DNA of 21,175 bases from an uncultured Clostridia bacterium (GTDB lineage Bacteria; Bacillota; Clostridia; Lachnospirales; Anaerotignaceae), in NCBI GenBank assembly GCA_937919015.1, contig CALFPN010000116.1, forward strand, positions 1 to 21,175, written 5' to 3'. Both the position numbers and the translations under genes were made by a program. Shown here in pieces: positions 8,005 through 13,872 of this stretch (its first letter is position 1; the number at the start of each line of letters is the position of its first letter). The notes beneath the pieces are model-generated. The model was not told the DNA's origin, did not search any database, and saw nothing but the letters and a program-made list of their open reading frames with translations.

Positions 8005-8436
8005 TCAGCCCTCCTGTCTGATGGTGATAGAGCGGTAATTGTCATCCTTGCTGTAGTCTTTTTCCACGGGGATCCAGATGGCATCGGCAGGGATCAGGTC
8101 TTTCACCAGTTCCGCCCATTCCACCAGACAAACGCCTTCGCCGTAGAAATAATCTTCGTAGCCTGTATCTTCCATTTCCTCTTCGCAGGAAATGCGGTAC
8201 ACATCAAAATGATAGAGAGGCAGTCTCCCTTCATATTCATTGATGATGGTAAAGGTAGGGCTTGTGACATGTTCTGTAATATCAAGACCTTTTGCAAAGC
8301 CTTTTGTAAACACCGTCTTGCCTACGCCCAGATCGCCGCTGAGGCAGTATACCTGCCCCGCTTTTGCGGCTCTCCCCATCTTTTCCCCGAAGGCTTCTGT
8401 TTCCGCGGGGCTGTATGTTTCAAATCTCTCGTTCAT
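8005..8436 (-). CDS. tsaE: tRNA t6A biosynthesis ATPase TsaE
   Basis: A 143-aa P-loop ATPase that drives the TsaB-TsaD complex in threonylcarbamoylation of ANN-decoding tRNAs. Walker A is GDLGVGKT (34-41), the family block SPTFTIINEY is at 59-68, HFDVYR at 76-81 and VEWAE at 105-109. ATG 8436 is preferred over the in-frame TTG at 8445: the only Shine-Dalgarno-like sequence (TGAGG) lies about 9 bases before the ATG and abuts the TTG directly. The start is 11 bases past the stop of the upstream membrane protein gene, and 3 bases separate its stop from tsaB. Confidence 0.95.
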   Translation of the reverse strand: MNERFETYSPAETEAFGEKMGRAAKAGQVYCLSGDLGVGKTVFTKGFAKGLDITEHVTSPTFTIINEYEGRLPLYHFDVYRISCEEEMEDTGYEDYFYGEGVCLVEWAELVKDLIPADAIWIPVEKDYSKDDNYRSITIRQEG

Positions 8437-8447
8437 ATTTTTCAACC

Positions 8448-10352
8448 TCAGTTAATAAAGATCGCTGTGATATCTTCGTCCAGCTTTGTTACGCCTTTGC
8501 CGTCATAATAGCCCAGATCACCGGTCAGTTTCTGCACATCATAGCCGTAAATCAGAGCCGCCTTCCCATTACCTTTATACTGGAAGGCAAACACACCGCC
8601 ATCGATGGTTTCGCGGGTTTCGCCGTCCCACCATTCCATTTTGCCATTGCCAGTCTTCTGATCCAGAAGCAGATAATATACTCTGCCCGCATCTTTCGCA
8701 AACTGCACACCGCTGGCAGCCTCAATGCTGTTATTGCCTTCTCCGGCTTTGCCCAGTTTGCCTGCGCCATTCGCAAAATCATAATAGTAGAACAGATCAT
8801 TTCTGCCAACAAAAGCAAATTCTTTCACATTTTTCTGTACCACTGCAGCCTCTGCCGCTTTACCGATTTTCATCTGCATCAGCATATTTTCGCCGCTGTT
8901 TTCATCTTTTACCAGATATGCTGCTCTGCTGCCATCAGGAGAAACCTGCATCGTATTCAGCTGCACGCCAGAACCATCCAGCATTTCCACATTGCCGACG
9001 CCATCTGCCAAGAAAGGCTGCACGCCGCCGTAATTGATGGACATATAGTAGATCATATCTACCATTTCCAGACCGCCGTCAATGACAGACAGATACAAAG
9101 GCTGGAATGGCTTTGCTTTATACCCTGTAATGAAGTTTTTATCGCTGTCCGCTACTGCAATGGCAGAAACCACATGATCTGCCACCAATCTTGCTTTGCC
9201 GTTGGAAAGGATATAATATTCCTGCAGCAGAGGTTCCAGACCTTCACCGTTCTTCATGGCTTCACGCAGTTTATCACGCATCAGTTTCTGTTCATAGTTA
9301 GGGTCATCCTCTTTCATGGCTGCATCGATTTCCGCCATGTCATCTTCCAAGAGTTCAGAATAAGGGATAATCTCTGTGGGTTTTACGCCGTACAGCAGGT
9401 CTTTGCCGTTGGGCATCAGTTCCATATACTGGGCATTTTCCGCCACCAGAACAGGTTCGCCTTTGAAATCGTAGCTATAGATATTGTACATGCCGTCCGC
9501 TTTGGAAACAAAATACAAGATATCTTCCGCCATCGCATACAGAGGGCAGTCGTCAGTCAGTTCTACAGGTTCAACCGGGAAATCCGTCGTTGTTGCATGC
9601 AAAATGTCATAGGCATCTCTATAAACCAGATATTTGCCGTCAGCACTCAGCGCATAGGCATTCTCTTCCAGTGCCATTTCCTTGGAAACAGCATGGGATT
9701 TTTTCCCATCAAACAGAGAAAGCTGTAACCCCTCTTTCGTCTTCTGTAAAAACGCTGCCATTTCCCCATTTTTGCTTACGATATGGTCTACCACATCACA
9801 TGCAACTTCCATGGGTTCTCCGTCTTTTTTCAGGTTTTTGTAATACAGATCGTAGTTGCCGCCTGTCTGCACATTGGCAGTATAGTACAAATCCTCATTA
9901 TCCTGAGAAACCCCTGCGCCCCATGCAGAGTAGAAATAGTTGTAACCGCCGCCGGCAGAAATGTCTTCCTGCAGCAGGTAGGGTTCATTTTTCATATCAT
10001 AATAATAAAGGTTGTTATCCTTCGCATACAGCACCCCGGTATCCTTCACCACTTTGCCCACAGGGGTCATCCAGACAAAGGCCAGAAATGCGATAAACAA
10101 CGCAAAACCCACAACAAGGCCAAGGACATTGCTGCTGCCTTTTTCCGCCGTTTTTTTCACAGGAGGTTCTTCCGCTCCCGTTTCTTCCGCCATTTCTTCT
10201 GCAGGTTCCTCTGAAGCAACTGCGTCTTCCTTCTTTTCCCCTGCAGACACATCTTCCTCAGAGTCTTCTATTTCTTCCGCAGCAGGTTCCTGCACTTCCT
10301 GCTCCAGTTCTTCTTTCTGTTCCAGTTCTTCTTTCTGTTCCAGTTCGTCCAT
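8448..10352 (-). CDS. Membrane-anchored protein with acidic cytoplasmic tail and extracytoplasmic propeller-like domain
   Basis: A 634-aa protein that I cannot assign to a named family. Residues 1-72 are extremely acidic (hand count 30 D/E, 7 K), beginning with the repeated hexapeptide ELEQKE. One membrane segment follows (about 76-95, VLGLVVGFALFIAFLAFVWM), then about 535 residues rich in repeated YYY/DG/NGK blades (LYYYDMKN, NLYYKNLKK, DGKYLVYRD, PDGSRAAYLV, YYYDFANG, RVYYLLLD). These resemble DUF5050/TolB/WD40-like beta-propeller repeats, probably outside the cell. A charged helical insert lies near 345-380. The start has AAGGAGG 8 bases upstream. It lies 30 bases after a small basic-protein gene and just before tsaE. 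Function unknown; a sensor or scaffold is possible. Confidence 0.8.
   Translation of the reverse strand: MDELEQKEELEQKEELEQEVQEPAAEEIEDSEEDVSAGEKKEDAVASEEPAEEMAEETGAEEPPVKKTAEKGSSNVLGLVVGFALFIAFLAFVWMTPVGKVVKDTGVLYAKDNNLYYYDMKNEPYLLQEDISAGGGYNYFYSAWGAGVSQDNEDLYYTANVQTGGNYDLYYKNLKKDGEPMEVACDVVDHIVSKNGEMAAFLQKTKEGLQLSLFDGKKSHAVSKEMALEENAYALSADGKYLVYRDAYDILHATTTDFPVEPVELTDDCPLYAMAEDILYFVSKADGMYNIYSYDFKGEPVLVAENAQYMELMPNGKDLLYGVKPTEIIPYSELLEDDMAEIDAAMKEDDPNYEQKLMRDKLREAMKNGEGLEPLLQEYYILSNGKARLVADHVVSAIAVADSDKNFITGYKAKPFQPLYLSVIDGGLEMVDMIYYMSINYGGVQPFLADGVGNVEMLDGSGVQLNTMQVSPDGSRAAYLVKDENSGENMLMQMKIGKAAEAAVVQKNVKEFAFVGRNDLFYYYDFANGAGKLGKAGEGNNSIEAASGVQFAKDAGRVYYLLLDQKTGNGKMEWWDGETRETIDGGVFAFQYKGNGKAALIYGYDVQKLTGDLGYYDGKGVTKLDEDITAIFIN
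10303..10346. repeat. 18-bp tandem repeat inside the acidic-tail coding region
   Basis: Two identical 18-bp units (10303-10320 and 10321-10338) plus 8 bases of a third encode the repeated hexapeptide ELEQKE near the N-terminus of the membrane protein. Gain or loss of units keeps the reading frame, so the acidic tail could vary in length between strains. Confidence 0.85.
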
Positions 10353-10382
10353 TTCGGCGTCCTCCTTAATTGTTACAAATTG

Positions 10383-10655
10383 TTAAAAATATCTGTTCCA
10401 GAGTGCCAGAGCCACACGCCCAATGCCTTTGCCATTCTGAACAGCCTTTTTGTTTCTTGCAGTTCTGTTCTGTTTCTTTTCCAGTTTCACTGCTGCTTTT
10501 GCTGCTTTTTTCGAAGCTTTCTCCATTGCTCTCCAAACCGCTTTTTTCTTTTCACCGGGCAGTTTCTTTTTGATATCCAACGCCTTTTTGCCGACTTTTA
10601 CAGCCTTAACACCCTTCTGGGCTACGTTGATACCTGTTTTTACCTTTGGATCCAT
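10383..10655 (-). CDS. Small, highly basic lysine-rich protein
   Basis: A 90-aa protein without a family I recognise. By hand count it has 23 Lys and 5 Arg against 5 acidic residues (net about +23). The middle is alanine/lysine-rich and helical-looking (EKASKKAAKAAVKLEKKQ), reminiscent of histone H1-like or ribosomal-tail sequences, and the C-terminus is more hydrophobic (VALALWNRYF). No signal peptide or membrane segment is present. ATG 10655 is chosen because AAGGAAGGGGG lies just upstream; an in-frame ATG at 10706 has no such site. It is the first gene of the run leading through the acidic-tail membrane protein to tsaE-tsaB-rimI. A nucleic-acid-binding role, or binding to the acidic tail of its neighbour, are guesses. 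Confidence 0.75.
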   Translation of the reverse strand: MDPKVKTGINVAQKGVKAVKVGKKALDIKKKLPGEKKKAVWRAMEKASKKAAKAAVKLEKKQNRTARNKKAVQNGKGIGRVALALWNRYF

Positions 10656-10694
10656 GAAAAAGCCCCCTTCCTTACGCATTTTTGCGTACATTAT

Positions 10695-10724
10695 ATTGTA
10701 CCACAATCATCCATATAAAGTCTA
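10695..10724 (-). promoter_or_regulatory. Promoter of the basic protein / acidic membrane protein / tsaE-tsaB-rimI run
   Basis: On the minus strand, TGGTACAAT gives an extended -10 (TACAAT at 10695-10700), with TAGACT (10719-10724) as a -35 box 4 of 6 to consensus at 18 bp. An overlapping perfect TATAAT lies 5 bases further on. The WalR/PhoP-like box (10735-10751) sits about 10 bp upstream of this -35. Confidence 0.6.
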
Positions 10725-10734
10725 CTCCGCTAAT

Positions 10735-10751
10735 TGTTAACGAATTGTTAC
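10735..10751 (+). promoter_or_regulatory. WalR-type box between divergent promoters
   Basis: The plus strand reads TGTTAA, five bases, TGTTAC, which fits exactly the WalR (YycF) consensus TGTWAH-N5-TGTWAH known from Bacillus and Staphylococcus. It lies 28 bp upstream of the M23 peptidase -35 box and about 10 bp upstream of the divergent -35. WalRK commonly controls cell-wall hydrolases, including M23 enzymes. The reverse complement (GTAACA-N5-TTAACA) is close to PhoP boxes, so PhoP is an alternative. Confidence 0.55.
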
Positions 10752-10779
10752 GAATTTTAAAGTTTTTTTGAAAATTCTA

Positions 10780-10808
10780 TTTACAAACCAGAATTTTCTA
10801 TTTATAAT
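10780..10808 (+). promoter_or_regulatory. Promoter of the M23 peptidase gene
   Basis: TTTACA (10780-10785), a 17-bp spacer and a perfect TATAAT (10803-10808). Transcription would start near 10815, about 33 bases before the ATG; GAAAGGTGA serves as the ribosome binding site. Confidence 0.82.
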
Positions 10809-10847
10809 ACAGATTGTATACAAAATAAGAAAGGTGATAAAATCCTT

Positions 10848-11576
10848 ATGAATAAAAATCAGAATCCCAATCAGGAACAGAAAAAACATTCCCTGATTTC
10901 TCATATGTCCCAGAAAACCATGCGTTTTACAGCAGCCTTCTGTGTTGCAGCCATGCTGTCCTGCGGCGTTGCCTATGCTGCGCCCCTTCCCACAGCCACT
11001 TCCGAAGCCCCCGCGTCCACAGATGCCGCAGGGTCTACTTTCACAAATGTTGTAATCACATCCTACGACAAAAACGGATTCCACCCCGACGATCTGATCA
11101 GAATTGATGCTCTGGTAAATAAAACAGATATTTCTTTTGCTGTAATTTCCAATAAAATCAATGCGGCTATAGAAAAACAAAATCACATTCCTGCTGGCTG
11201 GCCCGTAGAAAGCAGAATCGTTTCTACCGAATTCAACCCTACTGCAGATCCTTCCATCAGCGACGGCAGAAAGCATTACGGTATGGATATCTCCACAAAA
11301 AGCCAGATCATCCCCATTTATGCAACGGCATCCGGCACTGTGACAACATCCACCTTCCATCCCGAATTTGGTTATTATGTCGTGATCGACCATATGAACG
11401 GTTTTACAACCCTTTATGCCCACTGCGACGAACTGACCGTCAACGTAGGCGATGAAATCAAAAAAGGTGATATCATCGGCACCACCGGCACCACCGGCAT
11501 GTCCACCGGCATTCATTGCCACTATGAAATTCAGCTGAACGGCGTATATCAGAATCCCAGAGATTATCTTGGATAA
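10848..11576 (+). CDS. Secreted M23 (LytM-type) peptidoglycan endopeptidase
   Basis: A 242-aa exported zinc metallopeptidase expected to cut peptide cross-links in peptidoglycan. The N-terminus has a long charged n-region (1-25), a hydrophobic core (27-41) and an AYA-A cleavage site near 44. A spacer of about 90 residues follows (Pro/Ala/Thr-rich at first). The M23 domain holds H143 and D147 (KHYGMD), H192 (LYAHCD) and H223/H225 (IHCHYE), that is all zinc ligands and the catalytic histidine, and the typical GDEIKKGDIIG turn at 201-211. It is the only plus-strand gene here. It has a strong promoter with a WalR-type box upstream and ends in a hairpin terminator into whose T-run a mobile element has inserted. 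Confidence 0.94.
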   Translation: MNKNQNPNQEQKKHSLISHMSQKTMRFTAAFCVAAMLSCGVAYAAPLPTATSEAPASTDAAGSTFTNVVITSYDKNGFHPDDLIRIDALVNKTDISFAVISNKINAAIEKQNHIPAGWPVESRIVSTEFNPTADPSISDGRKHYGMDISTKSQIIPIYATASGTVTTSTFHPEFGYYVVIDHMNGFTTLYAHCDELTVNVGDEIKKGDIIGTTGTTGMSTGIHCHYEIQLNGVYQNPRDYLG

Positions 11577-11583
11577 AAAAATG

Positions 11584-11615
11584 ACCTCAACTCAGACGAG
11601 TTGAGGTTTTTTATT
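11584..11615 (+). terminator. Terminator of the M23 gene, formerly bidirectional
   Basis: A 9-10-bp perfect stem (CCTCAACTC/GAGTTGAGG, AGAC loop, 11585-11606) followed by TTTTTTTATT. On the other side, CATTTTTTT follows the stem in the minus direction, so it can stop transcription from both sides. The 3' end of its T-run (11608-11615) is the left copy of the target-site duplication of the inserted element. Confidence 0.92.
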
Positions 11616-11641
11616 GTCTCTATACGAGATAAGTATTGGTG
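11616..11641 (+). repeat. Left terminal inverted repeat of the element
   Basis: 26 bp starting GTCTCTATACGAG and ending AGTATTGGTG, 22/26 identical to the inward-read right end. Similarity stops right after this block. Confidence 0.85.
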
Positions 11642-11691
11642 TGTATAACTGACCTTTTTATTCATTTCTGTGAATACTCATTAGTAGACGA

Positions 11692-11725
11692 AAAGGAGCA
11701 AGGTGTATTTCAACCTTGCTCCTTT
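11692..11725 (-). terminator. Terminator of the lipoprotein gene
   Basis: A perfect 12-bp stem (AAAGGAGCAAGG/CCTTGCTCCTTT, 10-nt loop) followed by a short T tract on the minus strand, 35 bases past the lipoprotein stop and inside the element. The element thus brings its own terminator. Confidence 0.82.
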
Positions 11726-11760
11726 CGGAATATGTCTGCTATTTCGTTCAACAAATTGGA

Positions 11761-12159
11761 TTACTCAATACCTTTTACTAAAGCATCAATGTCAACATCT
11801 GTCTCATATATTCCCTGATAAGGTTGTTCAATATAATGTTTTTCATTTTCTATGTAGTAAAAAAATGTTGTTGTTCCACCATTGTTTGAAATATCCACTT
11901 TTCCATAGGTTTCAACATCGGGAATATCTTGAATACTTTCTTTGGCTGTTGATTCTGCCTGAGTAACAACTACAATAAACTGCTCAATCCATTCTTTATC
12001 CGAGTATGAAATTTCTGAGCCGTCAAATGTGGTGATGTTAATTGAATCAATTTCATTGGTAGAGGGGAGAACGATTGGCTCAGCTTGCTTCCCGCAACCA
12101 ACCAAGAAAAGCCACGAAGTTAAAATTGTGAGAATAACTACTGGGATTATCTTTTTCAT
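11761..12159 (-). CDS. Small putative lipoprotein carried by the mobile element
   Basis: A 132-aa protein with a classic lipoprotein signal: MKK, a hydrophobic stretch (4-20) and the lipobox LVGC with C22 as the acylation site. The mature part contains INITTFDGSEISY, a segment AESTAKESIQDIPDVETYGKVDI and a C-terminal YIEQPYQGIYETDVDIDAL. The last resembles, from memory, DUF5301-type Firmicutes lipoproteins; that assignment is unverified and the function is unknown. The start has AAGGAG 8 bases upstream. It is the only passenger of the 841-bp element, with its own promoter and terminator. Its AT-rich codons differ from the neighbouring genes, consistent with transfer. Confidence 0.85.
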   Translation of the reverse strand: MKKIIPVVILTILTSWLFLVGCGKQAEPIVLPSTNEIDSINITTFDGSEISYSDKEWIEQFIVVVTQAESTAKESIQDIPDVETYGKVDISNNGGTTTFFYYIENEKHYIEQPYQGIYETDVDIDALVKGIE

Positions 12160-12175
12160 TTTTTAAACTCCTTTT

Positions 12176-12197
12176 TATGCAAAAACGCGCCTGCATA
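12176..12197. promoter_or_regulatory. Leader inverted repeat before the lipoprotein gene
   Basis: TATGCA and TGCATA arms with a 10-bp loop containing AAAACGCGCC, between the putative -10 box and the ribosome binding site. It could be a small mRNA leader hairpin or an operator; no regulator can be named. Confidence 0.3.
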
Positions 12198-12203
12198 TCA
12201 GGT

Positions 12204-12231
12204 ATAATATAGTATCTCATGATTTTGTGAA
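12204..12231 (-). promoter_or_regulatory. Possible promoter of the lipoprotein gene
   Basis: On the minus strand TTCACA (12226-12231), a 16-bp spacer and TATTAT (12204-12209). The surrounding AT-rich sequence offers alternative -10 hexamers, so the exact position is uncertain. Confidence 0.4.
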
Positions 12232-12430
12232 CATCGTGTTTCTGTCTGCTCCTTTTCAAATTCTGATTTGTCTAACTGTTCCTTTATCATAGACGGAAAA
12301 AACCAACAAAAAGTTCCGAACTATAACTATATCACAGCATACTTCAGTCTATTTGCCGCACTCCAGAAATGAAAATTTACAATTTTGTCAGCTTATGCAT
12401 AGTTATCTTTGAAAATGCATATTTTTTGTT
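12232..12430. other. AT-rich non-coding part of the mobile element
   Basis: Between the lipoprotein promoter and the right inverted repeat I see no convincing gene on either strand. A 30-codon frame beginning MIKEQLDKSEFEKEQ on the minus strand lacks a ribosome binding site. There is no transposase remnant I can recognise. The motif TATGCAT/ATGCATA occurs twice near 12394-12417. Confidence 0.5.
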
Positions 12431-12456
12431 CACCAATACTCATTTCGGACAGAGAC
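12431..12456 (-). repeat. Right terminal inverted repeat of the element
   Basis: 26 bp that, read inward on the minus strand, begins GTCTCTGTCCGAAATG and ends AGTATTGGTG, 22/26 identical to the left end. The duplicated target TTTTTATT follows at 12457-12464. Confidence 0.85.
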
Positions 12457-12463
12457 TTTTTAT

Positions 12464-12784
12464 TTATTCGTATCTGACTGCTGTGCCGGATGCTGTTACC
12501 ATCAGCATACCATTATTGGCACCCAGTACTTCATAGTCGATATCCACACCGACTACCGCATTAGCACCCAGTTTTGCTGCTCTTTCTTCCATCTCACGAA
12601 GAGCACTTTCTCTGGCATTTACAAGCTCTGTTTCGTAAGTATTGGAACGTCCGCCAAAAAAGTTGGACAGTCCCGCTACCATATCCTTCACTACGTCTAC
12701 ACCAGAAATCACTTCACCAAACACGATTCCTTTATATTCCACAATTTTTTTATCTTCGATAGACTGTGTTGTTGTTATGATCAT
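12464..12784 (-). CDS. YbjQ/UPF0145-family protein (DUF74)
   Basis: A 106-aa protein of the YbjQ family (putative heavy-metal-binding domain, small pentameric proteins of unclear function). Characteristic parts are MIITTTQSIEDKKIVEYKGIVFGE at the start, the central ARESALREMEERAAKLGANAVVGVDIDYE and the C-terminal MLMVTASGTAVR. ATG 12784 is chosen over 12790 because GGAGG is 7 bases from the former and only about 1 base from the latter. It follows the SanA-like gene by 12 bases and is the last gene of the pepP run. The mobile element inserted at its stop codon: the last base of TAA is part of the target duplication. Confidence 0.93.
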   Translation of the reverse strand: MIITTTQSIEDKKIVEYKGIVFGEVISGVDVVKDMVAGLSNFFGGRSNTYETELVNARESALREMEERAAKLGANAVVGVDIDYEVLGANNGMLMVTASGTAVRYE

Positions 12785-12796
12785 ATACATTCCTCC

Positions 12797-13474
12797 TTAA
12801 TCATTGGTCAGATTGCCATTGCCTGTAATAGGGATTTCCTCTCCCAGATATTGCGGCGGCAGCTCCAGCATAGCAGTACAAAAATCTTTGGCTCTGGCCA
12901 GCATCTCTCTAAATTCCCGATAGGCTTGTCCGCGATACTCCACATCCTGTGCAGGAACACCGTAAGCCTCCAGCCCCAGTTTTTCCGCTGCATACAAAGC
13001 CCTTGGCAAATGGTATCTCTGGGAAACGACGATCACTTTTTCTGCGCAGAAAATATCCCTTGCACGATACATGCTTTCGTAGGTGGAAAAGCCTGCATGA
13101 TCCATGAAAACGTCTTCCGAAGGGACACCCCTTTCCAGAGCGTATTCCTTCATGAGGTTTACCTCATCATACTCTTTTCTGCCATGGTCACCACTCATCA
13201 AAAGCTTCGGTGCAGCACCATCCTCATATAAAGCAATCCCCGTTTCCAGCCTGTCCTGCAGCATCAGGCTGGGTGTCCCGTCTGGTCTGACTCCACAGCC
13301 CAGAACCAGTATTCAGTCCGCCTCCTGTTTCGCCGCTTCCTCTGCCGTGAGGATTTTTTCAGCCGTATGATTTTTCACATGACTGCTCAAACCAAAAACA
13401 GCCAGTATTCCCATACATCCAAGGCAAAACAGGGCAAAAAATCCCCGTTTCACCCATTTCATTTTCTTTCTCAT
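12797..13474 (-). pseudogene. SanA/YdcF-like (DUF218) membrane-anchored protein, interrupted by one in-frame TGA
   Basis: From ATG 13474, overlapping the upstream stop as ATGA, the frame runs 225 codons to TAA. It encodes a membrane anchor (about residues 8-31, WVKRGFFALFCLGCMGILAVFG) followed by a DUF218 domain: ILVLGCGVRPDG, LMLQDRLETGIALY, LLMSGDHGRKEYDEVNLMKEYALERGV, DHAGFSTYESMYRA and VVSQRYHLPRALYAA. Codon 54 (13313-13315) is TGA, right before the first strand of the domain (EAD-stop-ILVLGCGV), where a Cys, Trp, Tyr or Ala codon would be expected. Nothing else in the frame is damaged. The next ATG in frame (13264) lies past the first core strand and has no evident ribosome binding site, so an internal restart would give an incomplete fold. 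SanA-type proteins have been linked to envelope barrier function. Confidence 0.87.
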
Positions 13475-13857
13475 ACCATTTCCTTATTGCAGATACGGGC
13501 ACCGAAGGGGGTCAGTGCCAGCATGGCAAATTTAAAATGCTGGATACCGAAAGGGATACCCACGATGGTTACACAACAGGTGATCCCCATCACCACAGAA
13601 GACAATGCCAATTCCAGACCGCACAGCAATACCCAAATCACGTTCAGCACAATAGAACCGCTGCCCATGTTGCCGTAATCGATGACCTTCCCAAAGGGAC
13701 ACAGCACCATTTTTGCAAACTTGAAGCACTGCTTGCCCACAGGGATACCAATGATGGAAATATAGCAGACGATACCTGCCAGAAACCAGCCGATGGCGGA
13801 AAACAGTCCGCCAAAGATGATCCAAAGTACATTCCCCAAAACCTGAAGTACGGACAT
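13471..13857 (-). CDS. YccF-domain inner-membrane protein
   Basis: A 128-aa membrane protein with two YccF-type repeats: (VLWIIFGGLFSAIGWFLAGIVCYISIIGIPVGKQCFKFAKM) and (VIWVLLCGLELALSSVVMGITCCVTIVGIPFGIQHFKFAML), each ending in the signature GIPxGxQxFKFA and the following PFG. Function is unknown. ATG 13857 is chosen over 13863 because AGGAGG lies about 7 bases before it. It starts 15 bases after the DUF2161 stop, and its TGA overlaps the ATG of the SanA-like gene. Confidence 0.92.
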   Translation of the reverse strand: MSVLQVLGNVLWIIFGGLFSAIGWFLAGIVCYISIIGIPVGKQCFKFAKMVLCPFGKVIDYGNMGSGSIVLNVIWVLLCGLELALSSVVMGITCCVTIVGIPFGIQHFKFAMLALTPFGARICNKEMV

Positions 13858-13872
13858 AACCATTCCTCCTAA

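Larger units (their letters stand above)
11608..12464. mobile_element. 841-bp passenger-only transposable element (MIC-like), with 8-bp target duplications
   Basis: The element proper is 11616-12456. Its ends are 26-bp inverted repeats (11616-11641 and 12431-12456) matching at 22 of 26 positions, both starting GTCTCT inward and both ending AGTATTGGTG. It is flanked by a perfect direct repeat TTTTTATT (11608-11615 and 12457-12464), as left by a transposase making 8-bp staggered cuts. No transposase frame is present; the only convincing gene is a lipoprotein (11761-12159). It is AT-richer by eye than its surroundings. The structure matches mobile insertion cassettes, which are moved in trans by a related IS. 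The 8-bp AT-rich target suggests an ISL3-like or other 8-bp-TSD family, but I cannot name the parent IS. Confidence 0.85.

Noticed and set aside
10737..11522. A 261-codon minus-strand frame opposite the M23 peptidase
   Set aside because: The plus-strand frame has a signal peptide, all M23 metal ligands, a promoter and a terminator; the antisense frame has no ribosome binding site and no recognisable protein.
12232..12430. A transposase remnant or small gene in the right part of the mobile element
   Set aside because: Only short frames without ribosome binding sites are visible, and none resembles a transposase or recombinase.
7291..13474. Reassignment of TGA to a sense codon (Gly or Trp) across the genome
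   Set aside because: Twelve genes in this window end in TGA at the expected family length, several directly before terminators or overlapping the next start codon.
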